Counted from the stretch's first letter, positions 8,310 to 19,000 are shown. The stretch is 55,950 bases of DNA from JADJOY01 sp046331705 [NCBI: bacterium] (GCA_046331705.1 JAXLQJ010000049.1:1-55950); one strand, 5' to 3'. Notes: generated from the letters alone by a model not told the origin. Made by a program: numbers and translations.

Positions 8310-10313
8310 ATGAAGGCACGCGTGCGGTTCCGAGCGTGGTGCGCGCTCGCGCTCGCGCTCTTCTGCGGCTGCTCGCGGGCCGCACCACGCACGCTGGTGA
8401 TCGGCTTCGACGGTCTCGATCCGGTCGCCGTCGACCTCCTGCTCTCGGAAGGGAAGCTTCCCAACCTCGCGCGGCTTCGGAGCGAGGGCGCCTACGGACG
8501 CTTGCGCTCGTTCACTCCGATGCTTTCGCCGATCCTGTGGACCACCATCGCGACCGGACGCACTCCGGAAGCGCACGGGATCGGACACTTCGTGGCGCGC
8601 GATCCGGCGACGGGCGAGTCGTTGCCGGTGACCAGCGACATGCGTCGCGTGCGGGCGCTGTGGGATGTCCTTTCCGACCGCGGCCGCTCGACGGCGCTGG
8701 TGGGCTGGTGGGCCACGTGGCCGCCGGAGCCGATCCGTGGCTGGGTGGTCTCCGATCATCTCGCGTACCACTTCCTCTTCGGCGACGGGCTGGCGGGCGG
8801 CGATACCACCGTGAAGACCTCGCCGCCCGAGCTCGAGGCCCAGCTCGCACCGCTGGTGGTACGCCCGCTGGCCATCGGCCGCGCCGAGCTGGCGCCGTTC
8901 GCCGATCTCGCGGGTGTCTCCGACGAGGAGCTCGCGCGTCCGCTCATCCTGAGCGACGACCTCGCCCATCTACGCTGGCTCGTAGCCACGGCCGAGAGCT
9001 ATCGCCGCATCGGCCTCGAGCTCTGGAACCGGAACCGCCCGGACGTGGCGATGATCTATTTCGAGGGCACCGATTCGGTGGCGCACCTCTTCGGCCATCT
9101 GTTTCGCGCGCACGATCTCGCCGGCGAGCTGGCTGCGCAGCAGGCGCGCTACGGCCATGCGGTGGAGGCGATGTACCAGCGCGCCGACGCCATCCTGGGC
9201 GATTTCCTGGCGGCAGCGGATTCCGCTACCACCGTGCTCGTGCTCTCCGATCATGGCTTTCGCCTCGGCGAGCTGCCCGACGATCCCACGCGGTTGCGCG
9301 ACATGCGCCGCGTGTCCGAGCGGTTCCACCGCGAGCAAGGCGTGCTCTACGCCTGGGGACGCGGCGTGCGTGCCGGCGCACGCTTCGACGCCGCAACGCT
9401 GCTCGACGTCGCTCCCACGGTGCTTGCGCTGCAAGGGCTGCCTGCGTCGCGGGAGATGCCGGGGCGCGTGCTCACCGAGGGCTTCGTACGGCTGGCCGTT
9501 CCCGAGCGCGTGGCCACGTTCGAGTCGTCGCCGCGGCCGGCTGCTGGCGAAGTCGCGCCGCGACAACGCGACGAAGCCATCGAGGGCCCGCTCCGCGAGC
9601 ACCTGGGCAGCCTGGGTTACCTCGGCGCGCCCAACGTGGCGGCGGGTGGGGGCAGCGCGCAGCACCCGGCTGGTGTCACCACTCCCGAGGCCGAGCGAAA
9701 CCTCGCGGGCATCGCCTTCGAGTCCGGGCGCTACGAAGAAGCCGAGCGTCGCTATCGCGCGCTGGTCACTGCTGCTCCCGACGACGCGGGGCTGCACTCG
9801 AGCCTGGCGGGCGTGCTGGGCGTGCTCGGCCGCTACGACGAGGCCATGCGCGAGATCGACGCCGCGTTGGCGCTCGATCCGATCAACGCGGAGGGCTACC
9901 ACAACAAGGGCGTGCTCCTGGAACGACTCGGCCGCACCGGCGAAGCGATCGCCGAGTACCAGACCGCGATTCGCTACCGGCCGGATTTCGAGGCGTCGCG
10001 GCGCGCGCTCGTGCGTCTGACGGGAAACGCCGACGTACGAGTCGCCACCAATGACACGGAAGCGCGCGCGATGGCGCTTTGCGAAGCGGCATCGGACGCG
10101 GCGCGAAGGGGCGCCTACGCCGAGGCACTCGCCAAGCTCGACGAGGCCAAGCGCTTGGCTCCGTCGCTGGCGCTCGTCTTCCAGTACGAGTCGAACGTGG
10201 CGTACCTCGCCGGCGATCGACCGCGCGCGATCGCGGCGCTCGAGCAAGCCGTGTCGCTCGAGCCGGAGAACGCGCTCTTCCGGCACAACCTCGACAGCCT
10301 GAAGAAGCCCTGA
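8310..10313 (+). CDS. AlkP-superfamily phosphodiesterase/sulfatase-like lipoprotein with TPR tail
   Basis: A 667-residue protein. After a hydrophobic signal ending FCGCS (possible but non-canonical lipobox) comes a type I phosphodiesterase / nucleotide pyrophosphatase fold. Metal ligand Asp34 lies in VIGFDGLD, the probable nucleophile Thr78 in LSPILWTTIATGR, Asp255/His259 in EGTDSVAH and Asp314/His315 in LSDHGFRLGE. From about residue 460 the protein is TPR repeats (for example NLAGIAFESGRYEEAERRYR and AYAEALAKLDEAKRLAPS). Predicted to hydrolyse a phosphate or sulfate ester outside the cytoplasm. It starts 49 nt after a propeller gene and is followed 46 nt later by the DUF2723 glycosyltransferase, so the three may share a transcript. 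The ATG at 8310 is chosen because the signal peptide starts there. Confidence 0.85.
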   Translation: MKARVRFRAWCALALALFCGCSRAAPRTLVIGFDGLDPVAVDLLLSEGKLPNLARLRSEGAYGRLRSFTPMLSPILWTTIATGRTPEAHGIGHFVARDPATGESLPVTSDMRRVRALWDVLSDRGRSTALVGWWATWPPEPIRGWVVSDHLAYHFLFGDGLAGGDTTVKTSPPELEAQLAPLVVRPLAIGRAELAPFADLAGVSDEELARPLILSDDLAHLRWLVATAESYRRIGLELWNRNRPDVAMIYFEGTDSVAHLFGHLFRAHDLAGELAAQQARYGHAVEAMYQRADAILGDFLAAADSATTVLVLSDHGFRLGELPDDPTRLRDMRRVSERFHREQGVLYAWGRGVRAGARFDAATLLDVAPTVLALQGLPASREMPGRVLTEGFVRLAVPERVATFESSPRPAAGEVAPRQRDEAIEGPLREHLGSLGYLGAPNVAAGGGSAQHPAGVTTPEAERNLAGIAFESGRYEEAERRYRALVTAAPDDAGLHSSLAGVLGVLGRYDEAMREIDAALALDPINAEGYHNKGVLLERLGRTGEAIAEYQTAIRYRPDFEASRRALVRLTGNADVRVATNDTEARAMALCEAASDAARRGAYAEALAKLDEAKRLAPSLALVFQYESNVAYLAGDRPRAIAALEQAVSLEPENALFRHNLDSLKKP

Positions 10314-10359
10314 CGGGCCGGCACACCCCGGCCGTAGCCGTCGTCGAATCCCCGTGCCG

Positions 10360-12198
10360 ATGCCGCCGGATACCCACGCCACGCCCGCCGTCGCGCGTCG
10401 CGACGGGTGGATCTCGCTCGCGCTCGCCGTGGCGGCGTTCGCGCTCTACGCGAGCGGCGCATGCCGCACCATCTACGTCGGCGACTCCGGCGAGCTGGTG
10501 GCGGCGGTGCACACCCTCGGGATCCCGCACCCACCTGGCTATCCGCTCTACGTGCTGCTCGGGAAGCTCTGGACGCTCGCGTTGCCGCTCGGCTCGATCG
10601 CATTTCGCATGAGCCTCTTCTCGGCGGTGTGCGGCGCGCTCGCGGTGGCGGGTGTGTACCGAGTGGCGCGCGCGCTCGGCGTGCGTGCCGGCGTGGCGGT
10701 CGTCGCTGCCATCACGCTCGCGGCGGCGCCGAGCTTCTGGGCCGAAGCGAACGTGCAGCGGGTCTACACGCTGGAAGCGGTGTTCCTGGCGCTCGCCACC
10801 GGGCTGGGCGTGCGCTGGCTCGAAGCCGGGGAAGCCGCCGTCACGCCCCGAGCGCGCGATCGTTGGCTCGTGGCGGCCGCCTTCGTCGCCGCGCTCGGCA
10901 CCGGTAGCCACCTCTTCCTCGGCGTCTGGCTCCTCGTGTTCCTGGTCGTGGCGTTTGCGTCCGATCCGGGACTCGTGCGGCGCGGACGCGCGCTCTTCGC
11001 GACGCTGCTCGCCGCGCTGGCGGGATGCTCGATCTACGCGTACCTCCCACTTCGATCGCGTGCCGAACCCCGCCTCGACTGGGGCGATCCCGAGACCCTC
11101 GATCGCTTCGTCGCCGTCGTCACTCGGCGCGGGTTCTGGGAGCGCCGCTGGTGGTCGGGCTGGGTGGATGCGATTCCCATCGCCCGGGATTTCGGTGCGA
11201 GCGTGGCGCACGAGCTGACGATCGTGGGCGCGCTCCTGGCGCTGATCGGGATCGTCAGCGCGCGGCGGGCCACCCGGCGGCCGGTCTTGCTGCTCGCGCT
11301 CGTCGTGCTCGCCAACGTCGGCGCGCTGGCGGCGCACGGCTCGCGGTCCGACCTCTTCCTCTGGCATCGCTACTACATTCCGGCCTATCTCTCGCTCACG
11401 TTGCTCGCCGCGGTGGGTTTGGAGCGCGTGGTGGCAGCGCTCGCGACGCGCTCCTCCCGGGCGGCGCGTGCGATGGTGACGAGCGCCGCGATCGGCGCGC
11501 TGGCACTCGTGCCGCTGCGCTTCCGCGACTTCGACCGCAGCCGCTATCGGCTCGCCGAGGACTACAGCCGCCGCTTGCTCGCCTCGTTGCCGCCGGGCGC
11601 CCACCTCGCCGCCAGCGACGACAACATCCTCTTCGTCCTCGTCTATCTGAAGCTCGTCGAAGGCGTGCGGCCCGACATCGACCTGGTGCTGGAGGGAGTG
11701 GGCAGCGAGCTGCCGCCGCTACGCTTCGATCCCGACGACGAGTCGCTCTTCTTCACGCACCATCCCAACTGGCATGTCCCGGCGATCGACGTGGTTCCGG
11801 CTGGCCTCGCCTACCGAGTTGTGCGCGCGGGTGCCCAACCGCTGCCGGTTGCCTTGCCCGAGCCGCCGCTCCTCGCCGGCGAGGACGATGAGCGTGTGCC
11901 CAAGGACTACCTGACCCAAAATCTGATCGGTGAGTTCCACTTCATGCGCGGCGTCACGCTCGAGGCCCACGATCCGGAACGTGCGCTCATGGAGCTCGCC
12001 GCCGCGGCGCGCGCCGCGCCGTCGAACGACGTGCTCTTCTACAACCTCGGCCTGGTTTACGAGCGGATGGGTCGCGACGACCTCGCCCTCGCTGCGTTCG
12101 AGCGATCGGCCGCGATCAACCCTCGCCCGATTCTCGGTCCAGCCCGCGTCCGCGCCGTCGACCGCATCGACGAACTCCGCCGAAGGCTGGGTCCGTAG
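10360..12198 (+). CDS. DUF2723 (TMEM260-like) multi-pass membrane protein, putative O-glycosyltransferase, TPR tail
   Basis: A 612-residue integral membrane protein of the DUF2723 family. Diagnostic N-terminal motifs are the first-loop acidic GDSGELVAAVHTLGIPHPPG and PLYVLLGKLW. About ten hydrophobic segments occupy residues 10-400, then a soluble region and a short TPR-like C-terminus (NLGLVYERMGRDDLALAAFE). DUF2723 proteins have the GT-C fold, and the human member TMEM260 is an O-mannosyltransferase of secreted/plasma-membrane proteins; bacterial members are largely uncharacterised. The acidic GDSGE motif corresponds to the GT-C catalytic loop. A GTG at 10354 is an alternative start. Its place between three propeller genes with Ser/Thr-rich loops makes them candidate acceptors, which is inference only. 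Confidence 0.85.
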   Translation: MPPDTHATPAVARRDGWISLALAVAAFALYASGACRTIYVGDSGELVAAVHTLGIPHPPGYPLYVLLGKLWTLALPLGSIAFRMSLFSAVCGALAVAGVYRVARALGVRAGVAVVAAITLAAAPSFWAEANVQRVYTLEAVFLALATGLGVRWLEAGEAAVTPRARDRWLVAAAFVAALGTGSHLFLGVWLLVFLVVAFASDPGLVRRGRALFATLLAALAGCSIYAYLPLRSRAEPRLDWGDPETLDRFVAVVTRRGFWERRWWSGWVDAIPIARDFGASVAHELTIVGALLALIGIVSARRATRRPVLLLALVVLANVGALAAHGSRSDLFLWHRYYIPAYLSLTLLAAVGLERVVAALATRSSRAARAMVTSAAIGALALVPLRFRDFDRSRYRLAEDYSRRLLASLPPGAHLAASDDNILFVLVYLKLVEGVRPDIDLVLEGVGSELPPLRFDPDDESLFFTHHPNWHVPAIDVVPAGLAYRVVRAGAQPLPVALPEPPLLAGEDDERVPKDYLTQNLIGEFHFMRGVTLEAHDPERALMELAAAARAAPSNDVLFYNLGLVYERMGRDDLALAAFERSAAINPRPILGPARVRAVDRIDELRRRLGP

Positions 12199-12266
12199 CG
12201 CCCCGCGGCGAATCGCGCTGCGCGGGCACATGCTGGCTTCAGCCCGTTCTCCGAATACGTGAAGAT

Positions 12267-12330
12267 CCGCTGTCGTGAACGGACTTGATCCTGGCGATCC
12301 GTTTCCAGCAGATTGTGATCGTGACAGCGG
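12267..12330. promoter_or_regulatory. Nested inverted repeat in leader of third propeller gene
   Basis: Outer 8-bp arms (CCGCTGTC at 12267-12274, GACAGCGG at 12323-12330) enclose inner 6-bp arms (AACGGA 12278-12283, TCCGTT 12298-12303). The element ends 25 nt before the start codon at 12356. It resembles, in layout more than in sequence, the nested repeat before the first propeller copy (4723-4763). It could be a binding site or a structured leader. Confidence 0.35.
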
Positions 12331-12355
12331 CGCATGCTCAGCGGCGAGGTGTCGA

Positions 12356-13711
12356 ATGCCGAGACACGTAGCGCGCTTGCGTTCAGGGTCGCGGGGGATT
12401 TTCGCCGCGTGCTGGCTGGCCTGGGCCGCTGCGCGCGGCGGCCACGCCGTCGCCGCGGATCTCAGTACCAACGGCGGCGAGTTTCAGGTCAATACGTACA
12501 CGGCGGGCTGGCAGTACCACACGAGGGTTGCTGCAGATCCCCAAGGCAACTTCGTCGTCGTGTGGGCTGGGTTCGGATTGGCCGGTTCCGCGAGCATGCT
12601 AGACGTACACGGGCGTCGCTACGACGCTCGCGGCGTGCCGCTAGCTGACCAGTTTCAAATCAACACCCTGACGACGGAATGGCAGCGAGATCCCGACGTG
12701 GCTATCGCGCCAGACGGGAGGTTTGTCGTGGTCTGGCAGGGCGCGCGCGCAGTCGCGCCTGGCTTCCAAGAGACGACCGTCGCCGCCAGACGATACGACG
12801 CGAACGGCGTGCCGATGGGCGACGAGTTCCGCGTCGATTCGTACCCAACCGGCAACAGATTCCATCCGGCGGTCGCGATGGATCCCAACGGCGGTTTCGT
12901 CGTGACGTGGTACAGCTTCGGTTCCAGCGGCACGGATTCCGATGAATCGAGCATCCAAGCGAAGCGCTACGACGCCAATGGACTTGCATTGGGCGGCGAG
13001 TTTCAGGTCAACACGTATACGACAGGTAGGGAAGGCTCTTCCGCGGTGGCCGTTACATCTCAGGGTGACTTTCTAATCGTGTGGGCCAGAGCGATTGCCG
13101 ATGGCTCGATCTCGGGGGCATGGAGCCTCTGGGCGCAGCGCTACGATCACGACGGCACGCCAGTGGGCACCGAGTTCCAAGTAGACGAGGGGCTCACGGG
13201 CTCGCCATTCACGCCGAGCATCGCGACCGATTCTGAGCACTACTTCGTAGCCTGGGTCAGCTTGGACGGCACCACCAACGACTCGTACGAGATTTATGCG
13301 CGAGGGCTTGCGCTCGACGGCGTTGCCAGCGGTCCGCAGTTTCGAGTCAACACGCACACGCCGACCTATCAATTCAGTCCGCGCATCGCCGCCGATCCGG
13401 AAGGAAACTTCGTGATCGTGTGGGAGGGGAAGGCGTCGGCTGGCACCGACCAGGCCGGATTCAGCGTCCACGGCCAGCGTTACGACGCGAACGGCGCTCC
13501 TCGCGGCGGTGAGTTTCAGATCAACACCTACACGACCAACGACCAGCGTTACCCAGCCGTCGCCTCCGATGCCGACGGGAACTTCGTCGTCGCTTGGCAA
13601 AGCGTTGCTGGTCCCTTTACAGGGGACGTCAAGGCCCAGCGCTACGACGCCGTCTTTCGCGAAGACTTCGAAGCCGGCAACGTGGATCGGTGGACTTCTC
13701 GCATTCCCTGA
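12356..13711 (+). CDS. Secreted seven-repeat (predicted beta-propeller) protein, third intact copy
   Basis: A 451-residue exported protein. The ATG at 12356 is chosen for its GAGGTG ribosome site and because it begins a proper signal peptide (MPRHVARLRSGSRG, then IFAACWLAWAAA). The mature protein again has exactly seven repeats, opening FQVNTYT, FQINTLT, FRVDSYP, FQVNTYT, FQVDEGL, FRVNTHT and FQINTYT, with the core FVVVW or close variants. The tail is VFREDFEAGNVDRWTSRIP, matching the other two copies. It is separated from the tandem pair by the phosphodiesterase and DUF2723 genes. A short hairpin (13735-13749) lies after the stop. Function is unknown; surface or extracellular location is likely. 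Confidence 0.8.
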   Translation: MPRHVARLRSGSRGIFAACWLAWAAARGGHAVAADLSTNGGEFQVNTYTAGWQYHTRVAADPQGNFVVVWAGFGLAGSASMLDVHGRRYDARGVPLADQFQINTLTTEWQRDPDVAIAPDGRFVVVWQGARAVAPGFQETTVAARRYDANGVPMGDEFRVDSYPTGNRFHPAVAMDPNGGFVVTWYSFGSSGTDSDESSIQAKRYDANGLALGGEFQVNTYTTGREGSSAVAVTSQGDFLIVWARAIADGSISGAWSLWAQRYDHDGTPVGTEFQVDEGLTGSPFTPSIATDSEHYFVAWVSLDGTTNDSYEIYARGLALDGVASGPQFRVNTHTPTYQFSPRIAADPEGNFVIVWEGKASAGTDQAGFSVHGQRYDANGAPRGGEFQINTYTTNDQRYPAVASDADGNFVVAWQSVAGPFTGDVKAQRYDAVFREDFEAGNVDRWTSRIP

Positions 13712-13786
13712 CGATAGCGTCCGTCGCACCGTGAACGTCGCCGCGACGTCTCGTCCGTTCTCCCGACTCACGGCATCCGACCGCGC

Positions 13787-15925
13787 ATGAACGAGCGCGC
13801 GTCCACGGAGCCAGCTCCCGTGGCGCGGCGCGATCCACGGCTCGGCTCGCTCGCCATCGCGGTGGGCGTGGCTGGCTGCGTGATCGGTGCGCTGATCTGG
13901 GCACGTCTCACGCGCGGTCCGGAGCACGGGCTTGCGTTCGACACCCGCTCGCCGCTGCCCGGATTCGAGAATGCGCTCCACGACGGCTTCTTCCGCTTGC
14001 GCCAGCGATTGGCGGCGCCGTCGCCGCCGCGCGACGTGGTGGTGGTCGCCATCGACGAGGTGTCGATGCAGGAGCTCGGTCAGTGGCCGTGGCCACGCAG
14101 CGTCCACGGCGATCTCGTCCACACGCTGCGCGAGGCAGGCGCCGCGGTGATCGGTTTCGACGTGCTCTTCGCCGACGCGGAGGCGAGCCCCGGCGGCGAG
14201 AACGACGCCTACTTCGCGCAGGCGATCCGCGAGGCGGGGAACGTGGTCTTGGCCGAGGACGTCGAGCTGACGCAGCAGGGCACGGCGCGGATCGAGCGGA
14301 GGATTCGGCCACACGCGCCGTTCGCGAGCGCCGCCGCCGCAACCGGCATCGTGAAGGTCGATCTCGACAGCGATGGCGCCGTGCGCCGGAGCTACCTGGC
14401 GCGCTCGCTCGACGACGGCACCGCGATACCTGCGTTCGCGCGGGTCGTGGCCGAGCGCGCCCGGGCGGCACGCGGGCTCTCCGTCGACGCGAGCGATCCG
14501 ATCGCGACGTTCCACGTCCCGCACCCGCTCGCCGAGCCCGTGACGCTCGATTTCGTGGGACCGCGCCACACGATTCCCACCGTGTCGTATACGCAAGCGC
14601 TCGACGCCGGGGCATCGCTACCGAGGGGATTCTTCCGCGACAAGATCGTCTTGGTCGGCTTCGACCTGACGGCGCAGGCGGATCTCGCGAGCCTCGATCA
14701 TTTCGATTATCCGCTGCTCGGCCAAGGCAGCGGGCAGATGGCAGGGGTCGAGATCCACGCCTCGCTCGCCGACACGCTGCTACGCGAGCGCTACCTGCGC
14801 GACGCGTTCGCGGTGCCGCTTGTCGGCTACGCGGCCACCGCGCTTGCCGGCGCGTGGTTGCTGGCGACGCTCGGTGTGTGGTCGGGCTCGCTCGCGTTCG
14901 CCGCGCTCGTCGTGGCGTTCGCAGCGGCGCACTTCGCGGCGTTCGTTCTCGGCGGCTGGCTCGCGCCGCTTGGCTTGCCGCTGCTCGGTCTCGCGATCCA
15001 GCTCCCGCTCGATCGCACCTATCGTGTGCTCGTCCTGGATCGCCAGAAGCGCTTCGTGCAGAAGGCATTCAGCCATTACGTCTCGCCCAAGGTGGTGGAG
15101 CGGCTCATCGCCGAGCCCGAGCGACTGAAGCTCGAGGGCGAGCTCTACGTGGGCACGGTGATGTTCAGCGATCTGGTGGGCTTCACGACGCTCTCGGAGC
15201 GCACCACTCCCGCCGAGCTGCACGCGTTCCTCACCGAGTACTTCACCGAGATGGTCGACATCCTGATCTCGAACGACGGCACTCTCGACAAGCTCATCGG
15301 CGACGCGATCATGGGCTTCTTCGGCATTCCGGTGCGCAATCCCCGCCACGCGCACCAGGCGGCGCTGACGGCGTTCCAGATGCAGCGCCGTCTCGTGGAG
15401 CTGAACCGCGACTGGCAGGCGCGCGGGCTGCCCGAGCTGGGGATGCGCATCGGCCTCAACACCGGCGAGGTCCTCGCCGGCAACATGGGCACGCGCACGC
15501 TCTTCAACTACACGGTGCTCGGTGACACCGTGAACTTGAGCTCGCGCCTCGAAGGCGCGAACAAGGAGTACGGCACGCGCATCCTGATCGCCGAGTCCAC
15601 GTGGACGGCGATCCGCGACGAGTTCGAGGGACGGCAGGTGGACCTCTTGCGCGTGAAGGGCAAGAAGCAGCCGGTCGCCGTGTTCGAGCTGATCGGGCCG
15701 CGCGGCACCATGGACGAGCGCCAGCGTCGGTCGATGGCGCTCTTCGAATGCGCCTTCGCCGCATATCAGCAGGCGGAGTTCGCGGCGGCGCTCGCGCTCC
15801 TCGACCAGCGGCGCGCGTTCGGTGACGACCCCACGGCCGGCGTGCTGCGCAAGCGCTGCGAACAGTCCCTCGCCGACCCACCGCCGCCCGACTGGGACGG
15901 CGTCTTCACGCTGAAGACGAAGTAG
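13787..15925 (+). CDS. CHASE2-domain membrane adenylate cyclase (class III)
   Basis: A 712-residue sensor enzyme. One N-terminal membrane helix precedes a periplasmic CHASE2 domain (about residues 45-330; IDEVSMQELGQWPWPRS, VIGFDVLFAD). Then come three hydrophobic segments and a cytoplasmic class III cyclase domain (about 455-640). Metal-binding aspartates are Asp462 (MFSDLVGF) and Asp506 (LIGDAIMGFFG). Lys503 and Asp580 form the pair that selects ATP over GTP, and Asn583/Arg587 in VNLSSR are the transition-state residues. All are present, so an active adenylate cyclase making cAMP is predicted. The FecR-barrel gene begins 107 nt downstream. CHASE2 cyclases next to FecR proteins are a recurring arrangement, which suggests the pair senses an envelope signal. 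Confidence 0.92.
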   Translation: MNERASTEPAPVARRDPRLGSLAIAVGVAGCVIGALIWARLTRGPEHGLAFDTRSPLPGFENALHDGFFRLRQRLAAPSPPRDVVVVAIDEVSMQELGQWPWPRSVHGDLVHTLREAGAAVIGFDVLFADAEASPGGENDAYFAQAIREAGNVVLAEDVELTQQGTARIERRIRPHAPFASAAAATGIVKVDLDSDGAVRRSYLARSLDDGTAIPAFARVVAERARAARGLSVDASDPIATFHVPHPLAEPVTLDFVGPRHTIPTVSYTQALDAGASLPRGFFRDKIVLVGFDLTAQADLASLDHFDYPLLGQGSGQMAGVEIHASLADTLLRERYLRDAFAVPLVGYAATALAGAWLLATLGVWSGSLAFAALVVAFAAAHFAAFVLGGWLAPLGLPLLGLAIQLPLDRTYRVLVLDRQKRFVQKAFSHYVSPKVVERLIAEPERLKLEGELYVGTVMFSDLVGFTTLSERTTPAELHAFLTEYFTEMVDILISNDGTLDKLIGDAIMGFFGIPVRNPRHAHQAALTAFQMQRRLVELNRDWQARGLPELGMRIGLNTGEVLAGNMGTRTLFNYTVLGDTVNLSSRLEGANKEYGTRILIAESTWTAIRDEFEGRQVDLLRVKGKKQPVAVFELIGPRGTMDERQRRSMALFECAFAAYQQAEFAAALALLDQRRAFGDDPTAGVLRKRCEQSLADPPPPDWDGVFTLKTK

Positions 15926-16032
15926 CCGTCCTCCCCGTGCCGGCTCGTTCCGTGCCGCGCGGCCTCGCGGCGCGCTCGGACGATGTGAGATCATCGCGAA
16001 CTTGACTGCGTCCTCGGCGAGGAGGCCCCGCA

Positions 16033-19000
16033 ATGACGCGTATGTCGAACCGCTCATCGTTCGCGGTGATCCTGCAGCGGAGCGCCGTGTGCGTCGCTCG
16101 CGCTGTCGCGATCGCGGGGCTGTTGGCGCTGTGCGCCACGGATGCCAGCGCCGCGCCGGGAGGCAAGCTGGTCAGCGTCTCCGGCACCGTCTCGGTCCAT
16201 CGTGCAGGTGGAACCACCGAGATCGGTGCGCCATTCGAGGATCTCGCGGTGGGCGATCGGGTCGAGACCGGTGAGCGCAGCCGCGCCGCGATCCTCCTCG
16301 CCGACGAGACGCAGGTGAAGCTCAACTCGCTCTCGAACCTCACGATCACGGCGATCGGCGGTGCCGCCAGCGGAGTGCTTCCCGCATCCGCGGGAGCGGC
16401 GGGCGAGGGCAGCGTGCTATCGCTCGGGCAGGGTGAGGCGTGGATTCGTCGCAAGAGCCCCGGCGGCTTCGAGATGAGGACGCCCACGGCGAGCGCGGCC
16501 ATCCGCGGCACGGAGTTCGACGTGACGCAAGCCGGCGCTGGCGAGACCCGAGTGGCCGTTCTCGACGGCCTGGTCTCGCTGCGAAACGACGTGGGCGACG
16601 TCTCGCTCGCCGCCGGTGCGCTGGGAACCGCGCGGCCGGGCCAGGTGCCCACGCGCACGGTGCTCGTCGAACCGGAGAATGCCGTCCAGTGGACGCTCTA
16701 CTATCCGACGCGCCTGGCCTCGGCGGACTACGGCGTCGCGCTGCCCGATGCGACGGTGTCGGCGATCGCCGAGTCCGTCGCCGCCGAGAACCGAGGGGAC
16801 GGTGAAGGCGCCCGCGCGCCGCTCACGCGGCGGCTCGCGGCCCAGCCCGACGACGCGGCATTGCTGGCGCGGCTCGCGGCTCTCGACCTCGCCAGCGGTC
16901 GCGCCGCCGAGGCGAAGTCGGGGCTCGATCGTGCGCTCGCCGTGGAGCCCGGCAACCTCGCCGCCCGAGCGCTTAGCTCCGTCTACCACGTGGTGCGCAA
17001 TCACCTCGACGACGCCGAAGTGGACGCGCAAGCGGCCCTCGACGGGCATCCCGACTCGGCCTCCGCACGGGTCGCGTTGGCGCGGGTTCGCCAGGCGCGA
17101 TTCGATCTCGCTGGCGCGGAGACGCTGCTGCGCGCGGCGCTCGCTCGCGACCCTTCGAACCTCGCGGCCCACCTCGACCTGGCGCGGATCCTGTTCGGTT
17201 CGGACCGCGTCGCCGAGGCGCAGGAAGTCCTGGCGCGAGCCCGCACGCTTGCATCGGGCGATGCGGAGGTCCTGACGCTCGACGGCTTCGCGGCGCTGGC
17301 GCGCGGCGAGACCGAGCGCGCGAGCGGGACGCTGGCGGAAGCCGCGCACGCCAATCCCGATCGCGGCGAGCCGCACCTCGGGCTCGGCCTCGCCCATTTT
17401 CGCCGTGGCGCCGTGCGCGAGGGCCTGACGGAGATGCTGATCGCGACGCTCCTCGAGCCGCGCGTCGCGCTCTACCAAAGCTACCTCGGCAAGTCGTACC
17501 TCGAGTTCCGGCGCTTCGACGAAGCGCTCGGGGCGCTCGAGCGCGCGAGCCAGCTCGATCCGCGCGATCCCACGCCGTGGGTCTATCGCGGCGCGGTGCT
17601 GCGCGATCTGAATCGGCCGGTGGACGCGCTGGAGGCGTATCTCCACGCGGTCGAGCTCAACGACAACCGCGCGGTCTACCGCTCGCGCTTCCTCCTCGAC
17701 CGCGACCTCGCCGCCAAGAACATCTCGCAGGGCCAGGTCTACGACGAGCTGGGCTTCTCGGCGTGGTCGACGAGCCAGGCGGTCTCGAGCCTGGAGCACG
17801 ATCCACTCGAATCATCGGCGCATCTCTTCCTCGCCAGCGCCTTCGGCGGCGAGCCCGATCGCAACAACGCCGCCGCGTCGGAGCTCTTGCAGACCCGCCT
17901 CACGCTGCCGGTCAACGCGAACACCTTCAACACCTTCAACGAGTACACGTCGCTCCTCGAAGTGCCGCACGTGAACGGCGAGGTGGACGCAACGGTCGGC
18001 GACTTCGGCTTCGGCGAGGCGGGCGGCAACGTCTACGGCGGCAACGACTCGATCGCCGCGATCCAGCTCGGTTCGTACCGCAACGACCCGGCGTGGGGTC
18101 TGCTCGACGCCGAGCAGCAGGCCGGCTTCAGCTCGACGTCGGTGAAGGTGGCGCTCGGGCCGCGCGCGAGCCTGCTCGGCGCCTTCGACGTGCAAACGCT
18201 CGACGGAGGCGATCCCTCCGCCACCGACATCCACGTTCTCGAACCCGTCGGCGACACCACCTTCGCGGTGAAGCGCATCTTTCCCGAGGGGCTCGATCGC
18301 ACCGCGCGCGACCGTGTGCTCGTGGCGGTGCCCACCATCGGCGCCCACGCGGAGCTCGCGCCGGGCACGGACCTGCTGGCGGCCGTGGAGGGCTTCACCA
18401 TCGACGACGAGTCGCTCGCCAACCGCGACCTCGGCGACGGCATCGCGTTGCACGAGCAAGGCGGCTTCGAGCACTACGCCGTCGGCACGTCGGCGATGGT
18501 GCGGCATCGTGCCGAACCGTTCACGCTGATCGCCGCGGTGGATGGCTCGTGGCTCGGCGATCGCAGCCGCGGTCGTCAGACCTACGTCGACACGGCGACT
18601 GGTGAGACCCTCGACGAGGTGCAGCCTTCGACCGAGACCGAGCAGCGCAGCATCGAGGGCTGGCTGCGCGCCGAAGCCGAGGGTCCCGCGGGGCTCTTCG
18701 GTGAAGCGGGAGTGCAGCTCGCGTGGTTCGATGGCGGCGACTTCCGGCGCACCGACGAGTTCGATCCCGGTCCGTTCGTGGGCGTGCGCTGGGAGGTGAT
18801 GAAGGGGCTGCGCTTGCGCGCCGCGTACATGGAGGTCCGCACCATCCCCATCGAGGGATCGCGGATCACGCCGTCGGTGGTGTCGGGGTTCCCGCTCTTC
18901 GTGAACCAGTTCGACGGGCAAGACCGCGCCGAAGTGGACGGCGGCATCGAATGGGAGCTGGGTAGCCGCACCTTCGTGGGTCTCACCGGTTTCCATCGCA

